Shown one piece after another: positions 25,673 through 36,553 of a stretch of DNA of 64,000 nt. The notes under the pieces are model-generated. The model was not told the origin of the DNA and did no database searches. It worked only from the letters and a program-made list of their open reading frames with translations. The stretch covers positions 248,001 to 312,000 of the forward strand of contig NZ_BCWM01000001.1 of the NCBI RefSeq assembly GCF_001592205.1, read 5' to 3'. Position numbers and translations under genes: made by a program. The stretch is from Brevundimonas vesicularis NBRC 12165 (GTDB taxonomy: Bacteria; Pseudomonadota; Alphaproteobacteria; Caulobacterales; Caulobacteraceae). How positions within the stretch are numbered: position 1 is the stretch's first letter; every line of letters begins with the position of its first letter.

Positions 25673-27475
25673 TTAAAGCGGCAGTTTCAGCTGAATGCCG
25701 CCCATGTGGCTGTCGGCGTGGTCGCCGAAGCGGCCGCGATAGCCGACCGTCACCTTGACCGGGCCAAGCGACCCCTCGACGCCGGCGGAGGCCAGGAACT
25801 GGCCGCCGAACGGATCGTCGATCTCGCGCGACAGCACCTGGGCCGGGTTGTTGTAGAGACCGACGCGCACCGGATCGGAGCTGTCGTCCAGGGCGTCGCG
25901 GTAGCCGCCTTCGGCGAACAGGCCGAACCCGCCCATTTCCGCCTCGGCGCGCAGGGCGACCTCGCCGGTCAGGGCCTTCACGGTGCGATCACCGTACTGA
26001 TACTGGGCGCCGACGCCCTGTTCGTAATAGCCGTCCACGTCGCTGGACACGTAGGCGAGGGCCGCACGGGGCGACAGGGCAACGCCGCCCATGTCGAACC
26101 ACATGCCGCCTTGCAGACGCGCGCCGCTGCTGAGCGCGCGGGTTTCGGCGGTGTGGACGATCGGCGCCAGGCTGGTGGTGCGTTCGATGTCGTCGATGTT
26201 GGCGCGCGCCACGCCGACGGCGGCGTTGACGAAGACATCGCCCGAGCGCCAGCCGCCATAGACGTCAAGGCCGAAGCTTTCGACGTTGAACTGCAGCGCC
26301 TGGCTTTCGACGTCGGTGTTGCGCGCCGTGCCGGCCAGACCGAAGCGCCAGTTGGCCGAAGGACCGGCCTCGAGCGCGATACGGGCGCCCCAGCCGTCGC
26401 TGGACGAGCTGGTGACCGAGCCGCGCGCGTCGGTGTCGACGCTGTCGATCAGGGCCGAGGTGGTGACGGACACGCCGGCCTCCCACGGCTGGCGACCCGA
26501 CAGGGCCTCGCCGGCGGCGTCCAAGGCGTCCTCGCGGTGACGATAGGCCGTCTCGCCCTGCAAGGTCGATTGAGCGCCGATGTCGCCATAGTAGAGGTAG
26601 TCGGTCGCCAGCTGGGCGATGATCCGATGGCCCGCTGCGGTCGGGTGGACATCGTCAAAGTAGAAATAGCTGTCGGGGTTCGCGCAAACCGTCACCCCGT
26701 TGAAGCACTTATCAGTGATATTGGTGATGCCGAACAATCCTGGATTCGCCGCCAGGGTGTCGCTGACCTTGAACAGGTCCATCATGATGATGTTGCTGCC
26801 CGGACGCGCGGCGGCGGTGGCGGTCAGATTGGCCTGGAGCGCCGTGTTGAAGGTGGTCACCGCATAGTCGGCCAGCGGCGCCGCCATCTGGCCGCGGAAG
26901 AGAGGCGTCAGGCTAAGCTTGGGCAGGTTGGTGACCAGAATGGTCCCAGCGCCGGCGCCCGCCACGGTGTTGACCAGCGTGTTGACGTTAGTGGCAGCTG
27001 TAGTGGCGACCGGGGTGATGGCGGCGACCGGATTGGTTGTGAGGCCGGCGGCGGGCAGGCCCTGGAAGATGTCGTTTGCGCCGCCCAGGACGCTGACCAG
27101 ATCGGTCGAGCTGAAGCGGCCGCCTGCGGCGGTGTAGCGCGACAGCTGGTTCAGCATGCCGAACGGTACGCCGGCCGAGGCGTCAGTGCGCGAGCCGCCA
27201 AAGGCGTAGTTGATGCTGCCCGTGACCGAACCGTTGAAGTTGGCGGCGTTGAAGCCCAGCAGTTCAACGAAGGTCGGACCGTTCGAGAAGCGGCGCGCAT
27301 AGGGCGGCGACGGCGGCTGGGTCCCGCCCGAGATCAGAAACAGGTTGCCGTTGTCGCTGAGGCTGTCGCCGAAGACGACAAGACGGTTGTAGGTCTGGGC
27401 CGAGGCCGAGCCGGCAAAGGCGCAGGCGGCGAGCGCCAGAGCGGCGACGGCGCCGCCGGTGATGAAGCGTGACAT
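25673..27475 (-). CDS. Autotransporter GDSL/SGNH esterase (EstA-like)
   Basis: A 600-residue outer-membrane esterase. A signal peptide (to about residue 26, AGSASA) precedes a SGNH hydrolase passenger: VVFGDSLSDNGN with nucleophile Ser38, VSVLGGANDIF (block III) and FYFDDVHPTAAGH (catalytic Asp and His). From about residue 330 an autotransporter beta-barrel follows, ending GGIQLKLPL. The family (EstA of Pseudomonas) hydrolyses short-chain esters and lipids at the cell surface. GGAGGAATTTC is a strong ribosome binding site. A small palindrome, CTGCCGCTTAAAGCGGCAG, spans its stop codon. Confidence 0.93.
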   Translation of the reverse strand: MSRFITGGAVAALALAACAFAGSASAQTYNRLVVFGDSLSDNGNLFLISGGTQPPSPPYARRFSNGPTFVELLGFNAANFNGSVTGSINYAFGGSRTDASAGVPFGMLNQLSRYTAAGGRFSSTDLVSVLGGANDIFQGLPAAGLTTNPVAAITPVATTAATNVNTLVNTVAGAGAGTILVTNLPKLSLTPLFRGQMAAPLADYAVTTFNTALQANLTATAAARPGSNIIMMDLFKVSDTLAANPGLFGITNITDKCFNGVTVCANPDSYFYFDDVHPTAAGHRIIAQLATDYLYYGDIGAQSTLQGETAYRHREDALDAAGEALSGRQPWEAGVSVTTSALIDSVDTDARGSVTSSSSDGWGARIALEAGPSANWRFGLAGTARNTDVESQALQFNVESFGLDVYGGWRSGDVFVNAAVGVARANIDDIERTTSLAPIVHTAETRALSSGARLQGGMWFDMGGVALSPRAALAYVSSDVDGYYEQGVGAQYQYGDRTVKALTGEVALRAEAEMGGFGLFAEGGYRDALDDSSDPVRVGLYNNPAQVLSREIDDPFGGQFLASAGVEGSLGPVKVTVGYRGRFGDHADSHMGGIQLKLPL

Positions 27476-27589
27476 GAAATTCCTCCCGCAGCCGTCGTTG
27501 CGCGGCCGTTCGACGTGAGGATGCGCCAGTTCGCGCAGAGCGCAAGATGCCGCGAGGTCAGCTTTGAGAAGATATTTGCGAGCGACGTA

Positions 27590-29482
<1,893 letters not shown>

Positions 29483-29603
29483 GGGCGGCGTCTTAGCGGC
29501 CTTCGCGCCTGCGGCAAAGCCGAGCGATGCTGCTCACTGTGGGCAGATGCGCTAAAAGTTTGCCGCCCGCCGCGAGTTTCACAGGGCGAGCGGCACGAAA
29601 ATA

Positions 29604-30143
29604 TCAGAAGCGCGCGATGCGACGCACGTGGCTGTCGGGACGACGGCTTTCGAGAACCGCTGCGCCGACGGCGGCGGCGATGGTCGCCACCGCTAGCAGC
29701 GCGCCACCTTCGCGGGCGTGGTCACGCGCATATTGACCGGCGTCGTCAGCATAGCGGCGTGCCGTCTTGCCATGCTTCTTCAGCGCCTTCTTGCCGTCCT
29801 TGCGGGCCGAACGGAACCAGTCGTCGGCGCGGTCGCGCACGTCATAGGCGGTGTCTGCGGCGCGGTGGCGGGCGTCGCGCGAAAGCGCGCCGGCGCGTTC
29901 GCCGACATCCTCGGCGCGGTGGCGGAAGGCGTCCACGGCGTCATGGAAACGGTCGCGCAGTTCGGACGTATCGACCCAGCCGCGCGGATCGATACGCGAC
30001 TTGATGCGCTGGTAACGAGTGGGGCCGCTGCGTTGCGTCAGATAGACGACGGCGACGGCGCCGAGCGCGACCGCGAGGAGGCTGCCGGCGGTGATGCCGG
30101 GGTGTTTGCGAATCTCTTCGATCGGATCGATGTCGCGGATCAT
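29604..30143 (-). CDS. Hypothetical membrane-anchored protein with charged helical region
   Basis: A 179-residue protein from ATG 30143, preceded by GAAGAGGTTCCGCCG. One helix at about 23-40 (GITAGSLLAVALGAVAVVYL) is followed by a long Arg/Asp/Ala-rich amphipathic stretch (HRAEDVGERAGALSRDARHR) and a second hydrophobic helix near the C-terminus (GGALLAVATIAAAVGAAVLE). The layout resembles DUF883/YtxH-like envelope proteins, but I cannot place it in a family. A start ten codons further upstream is possible. Confidence 0.62.
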   Translation of the reverse strand: MIRDIDPIEEIRKHPGITAGSLLAVALGAVAVVYLTQRSGPTRYQRIKSRIDPRGWVDTSELRDRFHDAVDAFRHRAEDVGERAGALSRDARHRAADTAYDVRDRADDWFRSARKDGKKALKKHGKTARRYADDAGQYARDHAREGGALLAVATIAAAVGAAVLESRRPDSHVRRIARF

Positions 30144-30329
30144 CGGCGGAACCTCTTCAGTTATTGGTTTCATGAACAGAGCGACGGCTCCGCTTGAGCC
30201 AAAAGAGCGATCCGCGCCGAAATCGGTTCCGTCGCCCTCCCCCAGAGCGGGCGGATTAGCCCCTTATCAAGCCGCCCGCGGGCGCCTACATAGCCGCGAT
30301 CCCGAAATGACGCCCCAAAGGACCTCGCC

Positions 30330-31253
30330 GTGACCGATCACGCGTCCAACACTCCCGTTTCCGACGATCTGGCCGCCGCCTTCCAGATCGAAGGCTGGCC
30401 CGTGCGCGGTCGCCTGGTTCGCCTGGGCGCGACCATCGACAAGATCCTGGCCGCCCACGCCTATCCCGAGCCGGTAGCCGCCCTGCTGGGCGAGGCCTGC
30501 GCTTTGGCCGCCCTGATCGGCTCCAGCCTGAAGTTCGAGGGCCGCCTGCTGGTCCAGGCTCAGGGCGACGGCCCCGTGCGCTACGTCGTCGCCGACTATG
30601 GCACCGACGGGTCGCTGCGCGGCTATTGTCGCTACGACGAGGCCGAGGTGGCCGAGGCGTCGCAGGGCTTCGCCCGTCCCGGCGCCCGATCGCTGCTGGG
30701 CCAGGGCGTCTTTATCATGACGCTGGATCGGGGCCCCGACTTCGAGCGCACCCAAGGGATCACGCCGATCGAAGGCGAGAGCCTGTCGCTGGCGGCCGAA
30801 CACTATTTCCAGCAGTCGGAACAGGTGCCGACCAAGGTGCGTCTGGCCGTCGGCCAGGTTCAGACCGGGGCCGGATCGCAATGGCGCGCCGGCGGCGCGA
30901 TGATCCAGATCATCGCCGGCGACGAGGCCCGCGGTTCGACCGAAGAGGTCTGGGACCGCACGCGGGCCCTGTTCGGCACGCTGGGCGATGACGAGCTGGT
31001 CGATCCGACGATCTCGCCCGAGACGCTGCTGTTCCGTCTGTTCCACGAGGACGGCGTGCGGCTGGAGGGCGCGCGAGAACTGACGGCCGTCTGCCGTTGC
31101 TCGCGCGAACGGATCGCCTCGGTCCTGGCCTCGTTCGATCCCGCCGAGCGCGCCGACATGTTGGAGGACGACGGCAAGATCCGCGTCACCTGCGAATACT
31201 GCGCCACGGTCTATGCGCTGGACCCCGACGAGGTCGTCGCAGAGCAGATCTAA
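30330..31253 (+). CDS. hslO: Redox-regulated chaperone Hsp33
   Basis: Cytoplasmic holdase switched on by oxidative unfolding; 307 residues, starting GTG with AAAGGA eight bases upstream. The N-terminal substrate-binding domain has VRGRLVRLGATIDKIL and LLGEACALAALIGSSLKFEG. The C-terminal zinc switch is complete: CRCSRER and CEYC, the C-x-C plus C-x2-C set. A terminator shared with the convergent phoB follows. Confidence 0.95.
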   Translation: MTDHASNTPVSDDLAAAFQIEGWPVRGRLVRLGATIDKILAAHAYPEPVAALLGEACALAALIGSSLKFEGRLLVQAQGDGPVRYVVADYGTDGSLRGYCRYDEAEVAEASQGFARPGARSLLGQGVFIMTLDRGPDFERTQGITPIEGESLSLAAEHYFQQSEQVPTKVRLAVGQVQTGAGSQWRAGGAMIQIIAGDEARGSTEEVWDRTRALFGTLGDDELVDPTISPETLLFRLFHEDGVRLEGARELTAVCRCSRERIASVLASFDPAERADMLEDDGKIRVTCEYCATVYALDPDEVVAEQI

Positions 31254-31258
31254 TTTGA

Positions 31259-31292
31259 AAAGGGCGGCTCCGGGAGCCGCCCTTCTTCTTTT
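31259..31292. terminator. Bidirectional terminator between hslO and phoB
   Basis: AAGGGCGGCTCC-GGG-AGCCGCCCTT forms a GC-rich hairpin, followed by CTTCTTTT for hslO. In the other direction, TTTTCAAATTAG after the stem gives a shorter T-tract for phoB. Confidence 0.75.
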
Positions 31293-31983
31293 AGCCTTCC
31301 AGATCCAGCGAATAGCCCGCCGAGCGGACCGTGCGGATGGGATTGGCGCTTTCGTCGGCGATGGCGAGGGCCTTGCGCAGGCGCCCGACGTGGACGTCGA
31401 CGGTGCGGGCCTCGACATAGACGTCCGAGCCCCAGACCGCGTCCAGCAGCTGCTCGCGGCTGAACACCCGTCCGGGGTGCTGCATGAAGTGGTCCAGAAG
31501 GCGGAACTCGGTCGGGCCCAGATGGACCTCCTTGCCGTTGCGCTTCACCCGGTGCGAGACGCGATCCACGACGATGTCGCCGTGGTTCAAGCGGTCGTCG
31601 GCCAGGCCCGGACGAATGCGTCGCAGGACGGCGCGGATGCGCGCGATCAGCTCGACCATCGAAAAAGGCTTGGTCAGATAGTCGTCGGCGCCGGTGTCCA
31701 GACCGCGAACCCGGTCGCTCTCCTCGCCGCGCGCCGTCAGCATGATGATCGGCAGGTTGCGGGTCTCGGCCTTGCCGCGAATGCGACGGCAGACCTCGAT
31801 GCCCGACAGCTTGGGCAGCATCCAGTCCAGCAGCACCAGATCGGGCAAACGCTCATCGATCTGGAGCATGCCCTCCTCGCCGTCGGCGGCGACGGCGACG
31901 TCGTAGCCTTCCTTTTCGAGATTGTACTGAAGAAGGGTCGCCAGCGCGTCCTCGTCTTCCATCACAAGGATATAGGGCTGCAC
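31291..31983 (-). CDS. phoB: Phosphate regulon response regulator PhoB
   Basis: A 230-residue OmpR/PhoB-type regulator starting GTG. The receiver domain has MEDEDALATLL, phosphoacceptor Asp in DLVLLDWMLPKLSGIE, and the Thr/Lys positions MLTARGEE and YLTKPFS. The C-terminal winged helix has LGPTEFRLLDHFMQHPGRVF and ARTVDVHVGRLRKAL. Phosphorylated by PhoR, it binds Pho boxes; one is present upstream of pstC. It is the last gene of the pst operon. Confidence 0.96.
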   Translation of the reverse strand: MQPYILVMEDEDALATLLQYNLEKEGYDVAVAADGEEGMLQIDERLPDLVLLDWMLPKLSGIEVCRRIRGKAETRNLPIIMLTARGEESDRVRGLDTGADDYLTKPFSMVELIARIRAVLRRIRPGLADDRLNHGDIVVDRVSHRVKRNGKEVHLGPTEFRLLDHFMQHPGRVFSREQLLDAVWGSDVYVEARTVDVHVGRLRKALAIADESANPIRTVRSAGYSLDLEG

Positions 31984-32003
31984 GTCGGGTCTCCGGTCTC
32001 GGG

Positions 32004-32729
32004 TCAGTGCGTCGAAAGGTTCGGCGTCGGATCGGAATCCTCAGCCGTGGGCTGGGCGCGCGGGCGTTCGCCCACGATGTCCTCGCCCGTGATCTCGTAG
32101 TGAACGGTCTCGGCGATGTTGGTCGCGTGGTCACCGATCCGCTCCAGGTTCTTGGCCATGAAGAGCAGATGGGTGCAGGCGCCGATCGTGCGCGGATCGC
32201 CCATCATGTAGGTCAGCAGTTCGCGGAACAGGGCGTTGTAGTGCTCGTCGACCTCGTCGTCGGTCTGCCAGACGGCGACGGCCCGATCGAGTTCCGAGGC
32301 CGTATAGGCGTCCAACACATCGCGCAGGCGGGTCGAGACCAGCCGTCCCATCCGCTCGATCGAACGGGTCAGGGGCTGCATCGGTTGGGCTTCGGCCAGG
32401 ATCAGCGCGCGCTTGGCGATGTTCTTGGCCAGGTCGCCTGTGCGCTCCAGATCGGTGGCGATCTTCATGGCGCCCAGGGTGCGGCGAAGGTCGCTGGCGA
32501 CCGGCTGGCGCAGGGCGATCAGGCGGATCGCCTTCTTCTCGATATCGCGGTGCAGGGCGTCCAGCTTCAGATCGCGTTCCACCACGGCGCGGGCCAGGGC
32601 GATGTCGCGCCGGGCGACGGAGTCGATGGCGTCCGCGACCTGGGCCTCGGCCAGACCGCCCATGCGGGCGATCTCGGCCGTGATCTGGTTCAGTTCGTCG
32701 CCATAGGCTTTGACGGTGTGCTGGTTCAT
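32004..32729 (-). CDS. phoU: Phosphate transport regulator PhoU
   Basis: A 241-residue helical protein with two PhoU repeats (ITAEIARMGGLAEAQVADAI and GRLVSTRLRDVLDAYTA) and metal-cluster-type motifs such as ERTGDLAKNIA and ERIGDHATNIAE. PhoU links the Pst transporter to PhoR, keeping the kinase off when phosphate is plentiful. It lies 4 bases after pstB and 20 before phoB, consistent with one transcript. Confidence 0.96.
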   Translation of the reverse strand: MNQHTVKAYGDELNQITAEIARMGGLAEAQVADAIDSVARRDIALARAVVERDLKLDALHRDIEKKAIRLIALRQPVASDLRRTLGAMKIATDLERTGDLAKNIAKRALILAEAQPMQPLTRSIERMGRLVSTRLRDVLDAYTASELDRAVAVWQTDDEVDEHYNALFRELLTYMMGDPRTIGACTHLLFMAKNLERIGDHATNIAETVHYEITGEDIVGERPRAQPTAEDSDPTPNLSTH

Positions 32730-32733
32730 CGGA

Positions 32734-33681
32734 TTAGCCGAAGCGTCCCGTGATGTAGTCGAGCGTGCGCCGTTCGCGCGGATTCTGGAAGATGTCTTCC
32801 GTATCCCCGGTCTCGACCAGACGGCCCATGTGGAAGAAGGCGGTGCGTTGCGACACGCGCGCGGCCTGGGCCATCGAGTGGGTGACGATGACGATGCAGA
32901 ACCGCTCGCGCAGTTCGTCGATCAGCTCCTCGATCCGCGCTGTGGCGATGGGGTCCAGCGCCGAACAGGGCTCGTCCATCAGGATGACTTCGGGGTTTAC
33001 GGCGATGGCGCGGGCGATGACCAGACGCTGCTGCTGACCGCCCGAAAGTCCCATGGCCGACGATTGCAGGCGGTCGGCGACCTCTTCCCACAGGCCGGCG
33101 CGCTTCAGCGCCTTTTCAACGACCTCGTCCATCTCGGCCTTGGACGACACCAGGCCGTGGATCTTGGGCCCGTAGGCGACGTTTTCGTAGATCGATTTCG
33201 GGAAGGGGTTCGGACGCTGGAACACCATGCCGACGCGGGCGCGCAGAAGCACCGGGTCGATGGAACGGTCGTTGATGTCCTCGCCGTCCATGGCGATGCG
33301 GCCCGTGACCTTGGCGCCGGCGATGGTGTCGTTCATGCGGTTCATGGTCCGCAAGAAGGTGGACTTGCCGCAGCCCGACGGGCCGATCAGGGCCGTGACG
33401 GTCTTGTCCGGGATGTCCAGCGAGACGTCGTAGAGCGCCTGTTTGCCCTCATAGAAGACCGAGACGTCGCGCGCGGCGATCTTGATCGGACCGACGGGCG
33501 GGCTGTCGACCACGGCGGGGCCAGACCGGGGCGTGGCGTCCTCGACGCGCGGTTCGGCGGCTGCGCTCTTGGACGGGGCGATCTCGGGCAGGACCTGACC
33601 GCCCATGCGCGGCGCTTCGGTCGGATCGACCGAACCGGCGCCGGTTTGGTCCTCGGCGGAGCGGAAAATACGGAATTTCAT
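32734..33681 (-). CDS. pstB: Phosphate ABC transporter ATP-binding protein
   Basis: A 315-residue ATPase of the Pst importer. A ~65-residue N-terminal extension, rich in Pro and charged residues, precedes the ATPase. Core motifs are Walker [28 protein letters not shown] (PstB signature), [14 protein letters not shown], Walker [14 protein letters not shown] and [11 protein letters not shown]. It is co-transcribed with pstA and phoU, with 4-base spacing on each side. Confidence 0.95.
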   Translation of the reverse strand: MKFRIFRSAEDQTGAGSVDPTEAPRMGGQVLPEIAPSKSAAAEPRVEDATPRSGPAVVDSPPVGPIKIAARDVSVFYEGKQALYDVSLDIPDKTVTALIGPSGCGKSTFLRTMNRMNDTIAGAKVTGRIAMDGEDINDRSIDPVLLRARVGMVFQRPNPFPKSIYENVAYGPKIHGLVSSKAEMDEVVEKALKRAGLWEEVADRLQSSAMGLSGGQQQRLVIARAIAVNPEVILMDEPCSALDPIATARIEELIDELRERFCIVIVTHSMAQAARVSQRTAFFHMGRLVETGDTEDIFQNPRERRTLDYITGRFG

Positions 33682-33685
33682 TCTC

Positions 33686-34990
33686 TTACCACCGACGCTC
33701 GAAGCGCCGCCTCAGGATAATGGCCGCCGCGTTCATGATGATCATGAAGACCAGCAGGACGATGATCGCCGCAGCGGTGCGTTCGTGGAAGGCCCGCTCC
33801 GAGGCGTTCTCCCAGATGTAAATCAGCGAGGGCAGCGCCCCGACCGGCTGGTCGATGGCGTGCGGCACGCCCGGCACGAAGCTGACCATGCCGATCAGCA
33901 GCAGCGGCGCGGTCTCGCCCAGGGCGTGGGCCATCGAGATGATGGCGCCGGTCATGACGCCGGGCATGGCCAGCGGCAGGACGTGGCTGAACACTGTCTG
34001 GGTCTTGGATGCGCCCATAGCCAGGGCGGCCTCGCGGATCGACGGGGGCACGGCTTTCAGCGCCGAACGGGTGGCGATGACCAGGGTCGGCAGGGCCATC
34101 AGCGCCAGGACCAGACCGCCGACGATGGGACTGGCGCGCGGCAGATGCATCCAGTTGATGAAGAGGGCCAGACCCAAGAGGCCGTAGACGATCGACGGCA
34201 CGGCCGCGAGGTTGTTGATGTTGACCTCGATGATGTCGGTCAGCTTGTTCTTGGGCGCGAACTCTTCCAGCCAGATGGCCGCGCCAACGCCCAGCGGAAT
34301 GGCGATCAGGGCCGTGACCATCAGCATCAGGGCCGAACCGACCACGGCGCCCAGGACGCCCGCCAGCTCGGGCTGGGTCGAATCGCCGTTGGTGAACAGG
34401 GCGGTGTTGAAGTGCGAGCCGATCACGCCTTCGGTCTGCATCCGGTCCAGCCAGGCAATCTGCTGGTCGGTCAGGCGGCGTTGATCCTCAGGCGTCTCCC
34501 TAGAGATTTCGCCCTTCAGATACAGATCGGCGTCGTCGGAGAGCGGCACGGCCAGGGGCACGGTTTCGCCGATGACTTCGCTACGCTTGGCGACCAGATC
34601 GGCGGCGACGAACTTCAGCTCCGACGAGAACAACCGCTTCATCTGCGCGGCCTTCGTCCCGGCCGCGTCGTCCTGAATACCCATGCGGGCCAGCTGCTGC
34701 TCGGCGGCCAGTTGCTCGAAGTTTGAGCCCTGCGGATAGGCGCGATCCACGCGCGCCGGGTCCATGAAGACCGGCACGGTGACGGTGTGGGTGTAGAAGG
34801 CGGTGTGGCCCTGCTCGACGATGCGGACAAGCAGCACGGCCAGGAACAGCATGGCGGCGGCGATGGCCAGGCGGCCATACCATTTGAAGCGTGTTTCCTT
34901 GGCGTGACGACGCTTCAGACCTGCACGCAGGCGGTCGAGACGTCCTTTGGCGGCCGCGCCGTCGATCTGATCGGGGGTCGCGTCAGTCAT
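33686..34990 (-). CDS. pstA: Phosphate ABC transporter permease PstA (with periplasmic insert)
   Basis: A 434-residue permease, much longer than the ~290-residue E. coli PstA. After one helix (about 42-60) an extra ~150-residue extracytoplasmic segment (DUF3333-like) precedes the standard permease domain. Its coupling motif is [19 protein letters not shown] and its late helices include [15 protein letters not shown]. Alphaproteobacterial PstA commonly carries such an insert. The gene overlaps pstC by 8 bases. Confidence 0.94.
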   Translation of the reverse strand: MTDATPDQIDGAAAKGRLDRLRAGLKRRHAKETRFKWYGRLAIAAAMLFLAVLLVRIVEQGHTAFYTHTVTVPVFMDPARVDRAYPQGSNFEQLAAEQQLARMGIQDDAAGTKAAQMKRLFSSELKFVAADLVAKRSEVIGETVPLAVPLSDDADLYLKGEISRETPEDQRRLTDQQIAWLDRMQTEGVIGSHFNTALFTNGDSTQPELAGVLGAVVGSALMLMVTALIAIPLGVGAAIWLEEFAPKNKLTDIIEVNINNLAAVPSIVYGLLGLALFINWMHLPRASPIVGGLVLALMALPTLVIATRSALKAVPPSIREAALAMGASKTQTVFSHVLPLAMPGVMTGAIISMAHALGETAPLLLIGMVSFVPGVPHAIDQPVGALPSLIYIWENASERAFHERTAAAIIVLLVFMIIMNAAAIILRRRFERRW

Positions 34991-36413
34991 ATTGTTCCCG
35001 ATAGGTCTGCACGATCCGGTGGGCGATGATGTTCAGCATCAGGGTCACAAGGAACAGGGTCAGGCCCAGGCCGAAGGCGGACAGGGTCTTGGCGCTGTTG
35101 AACTCCTGGTCGCCGGTCAGCAGGGTCACGATCTGCACGGTGACCGTGGTGACGGTGTCCAGCGGGTTGAAGGTCAGGTTGGCGGCCAGGCCCGCGGCCA
35201 TGGTCACGATCATGGTCTCGCCAATGGCGCGCGACACCGCCAGCAGCAGGGCGCCGGCGATGCCCGGCAGCGCGGCGGGCAGAAGAACCCGCTTCACCGT
35301 CTCGGACTTGGTCGCGCCCATGGCGAACGAGCCGTCACGCAGCGACTGAGGCACGGCGTTCAGAATGTCGTCGGACAGGGACGACACGAACGGGATCAGC
35401 ATGATGCCCATCACGGCGCCGGCCGTCAGGGCCATCTGGTTCTGAACCAGAGCCAGGTATTGGCCGAGCCCGTCCAGCGGTCCGCCGATCAGGAAGAGGC
35501 CGATCTCGTTGAAGAAGACCCGCAGCAACGGCCCGACGGTCAGGGCGGCGAAGAAGCCGTAAACGACGGTCGGCACGCCGGCGAGGATCTCCAGGAGCGG
35601 CTTGATCACCGCGCGGGTCGTGCGGCCGGCGTATTCCGACAGATAGATAGCCGACAGCAGTCCGATGGGCGCAGCGACGCACATGGCGATGACCATGATT
35701 AGCAGGGTGCCGGCGAACAGCGGCACAGCCCCGAAGGCGCCCGAGGACCCGACCTGATCGGCGCGGATGGCGATCTGCGGGCTCCATTGCGTGCCGAACA
35801 GGAAGTCGAGAACCGGCACCTTCTGGAAGAAGCGGAAGCTGTCGAAGGCCAGGGAGGCGATGATGCCCAGGGTCGTCAGGACGGCGATGGCCGAGCAGAT
35901 AAACAGGGCGCCGTAGATCCAGCCCTCGACCCGGTTGCGGGCGCGCGTCTGAGGCTTGATCTGCGTCAGGGCGAACAGGCCGCCCAGGATGGCGGCCAGG
36001 ATGGCGGCGACACCGCCGCCCCACGACAGGGTGCGTTCGATGCGAACCATGCGGCGCGCCTCGACCGGCAGCTGTTCGGCCAGCGGGCGTTCCCAGATCT
36101 GGAGCGCTGCCTCTCCGCGACCCACGCGGTGGGCGTCGGCGAAGAAGGCGTCGCGACGGAACGGCTCCAGCGCCGCGACCGCATCAGGCGTGCCGACGGC
36201 GGTCAGCTGACGCTGAAGCGGGGCGGCGAAGACCGAGGCCAGGATCAAGACCAGCAGAGCCGGCGCGGCGACCCAGATCAGCGCATAGGCGCCGTGCTGG
36301 CCGGGGCGGGAATGGGGTTTTGCGCCGATCGCACGACGACGCGCCAACGTGCGTCCGCCCAAGAAGGCGGCCGCACTCAAGGCGACGAGGATCAGCAGAT
36401 AAATCCAGATCAT
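34983..36413 (-). CDS. pstC: Phosphate ABC transporter permease PstC (with N-terminal extension)
   Basis: A 476-residue permease, also longer than the E. coli protein. It begins with helices and a periplasmic stretch (residues ~30-140), then the permease domain. FLFGTQWSPQIAIR is a PstC signature and GSFAMGATKSETVKRVLLP is the EAA-type coupling loop. First gene of the pst operon, transcribed from a Pho-box promoter region at 36414-36553. No pstS is in the window, so the binding protein must be encoded elsewhere. Confidence 0.94.
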   Translation of the reverse strand: MIWIYLLILVALSAAAFLGGRTLARRRAIGAKPHSRPGQHGAYALIWVAAPALLVLILASVFAAPLQRQLTAVGTPDAVAALEPFRRDAFFADAHRVGRGEAALQIWERPLAEQLPVEARRMVRIERTLSWGGGVAAILAAILGGLFALTQIKPQTRARNRVEGWIYGALFICSAIAVLTTLGIIASLAFDSFRFFQKVPVLDFLFGTQWSPQIAIRADQVGSSGAFGAVPLFAGTLLIMVIAMCVAAPIGLLSAIYLSEYAGRTTRAVIKPLLEILAGVPTVVYGFFAALTVGPLLRVFFNEIGLFLIGGPLDGLGQYLALVQNQMALTAGAVMGIMLIPFVSSLSDDILNAVPQSLRDGSFAMGATKSETVKRVLLPAALPGIAGALLLAVSRAIGETMIVTMAAGLAANLTFNPLDTVTTVTVQIVTLLTGDQEFNSAKTLSAFGLGLTLFLVTLMLNIIAHRIVQTYREQYD

Positions 36414-36517
36414 TCAGAAGTCCGAAGCGCCGTGCGCGAATCGACGACGGTCCTGAACATCGGGACCAACGCGGCGCGACTACTGCCTGCGAATGGTCAG
36501 CGGATTACGACGGGTCG

Positions 36518-36535
36518 ATGACAGTTGGGTGACAG
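36518..36535 (-). promoter_or_regulatory. Pho box upstream of pstC
   Basis: On the minus strand CTGTCAC-CCAA-CTGTCAT: two 7-base direct repeats with a 4-base spacer, matching the CTGTCA(T/C) PhoB consensus. It lies 105 bases before the pstC start and 19 bases after the phoR stop codon. So the operon can be induced separately from phoR. Confidence 0.85.
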
Positions 36536-36553
36536 CGACCGTCCGTCGCGCCC

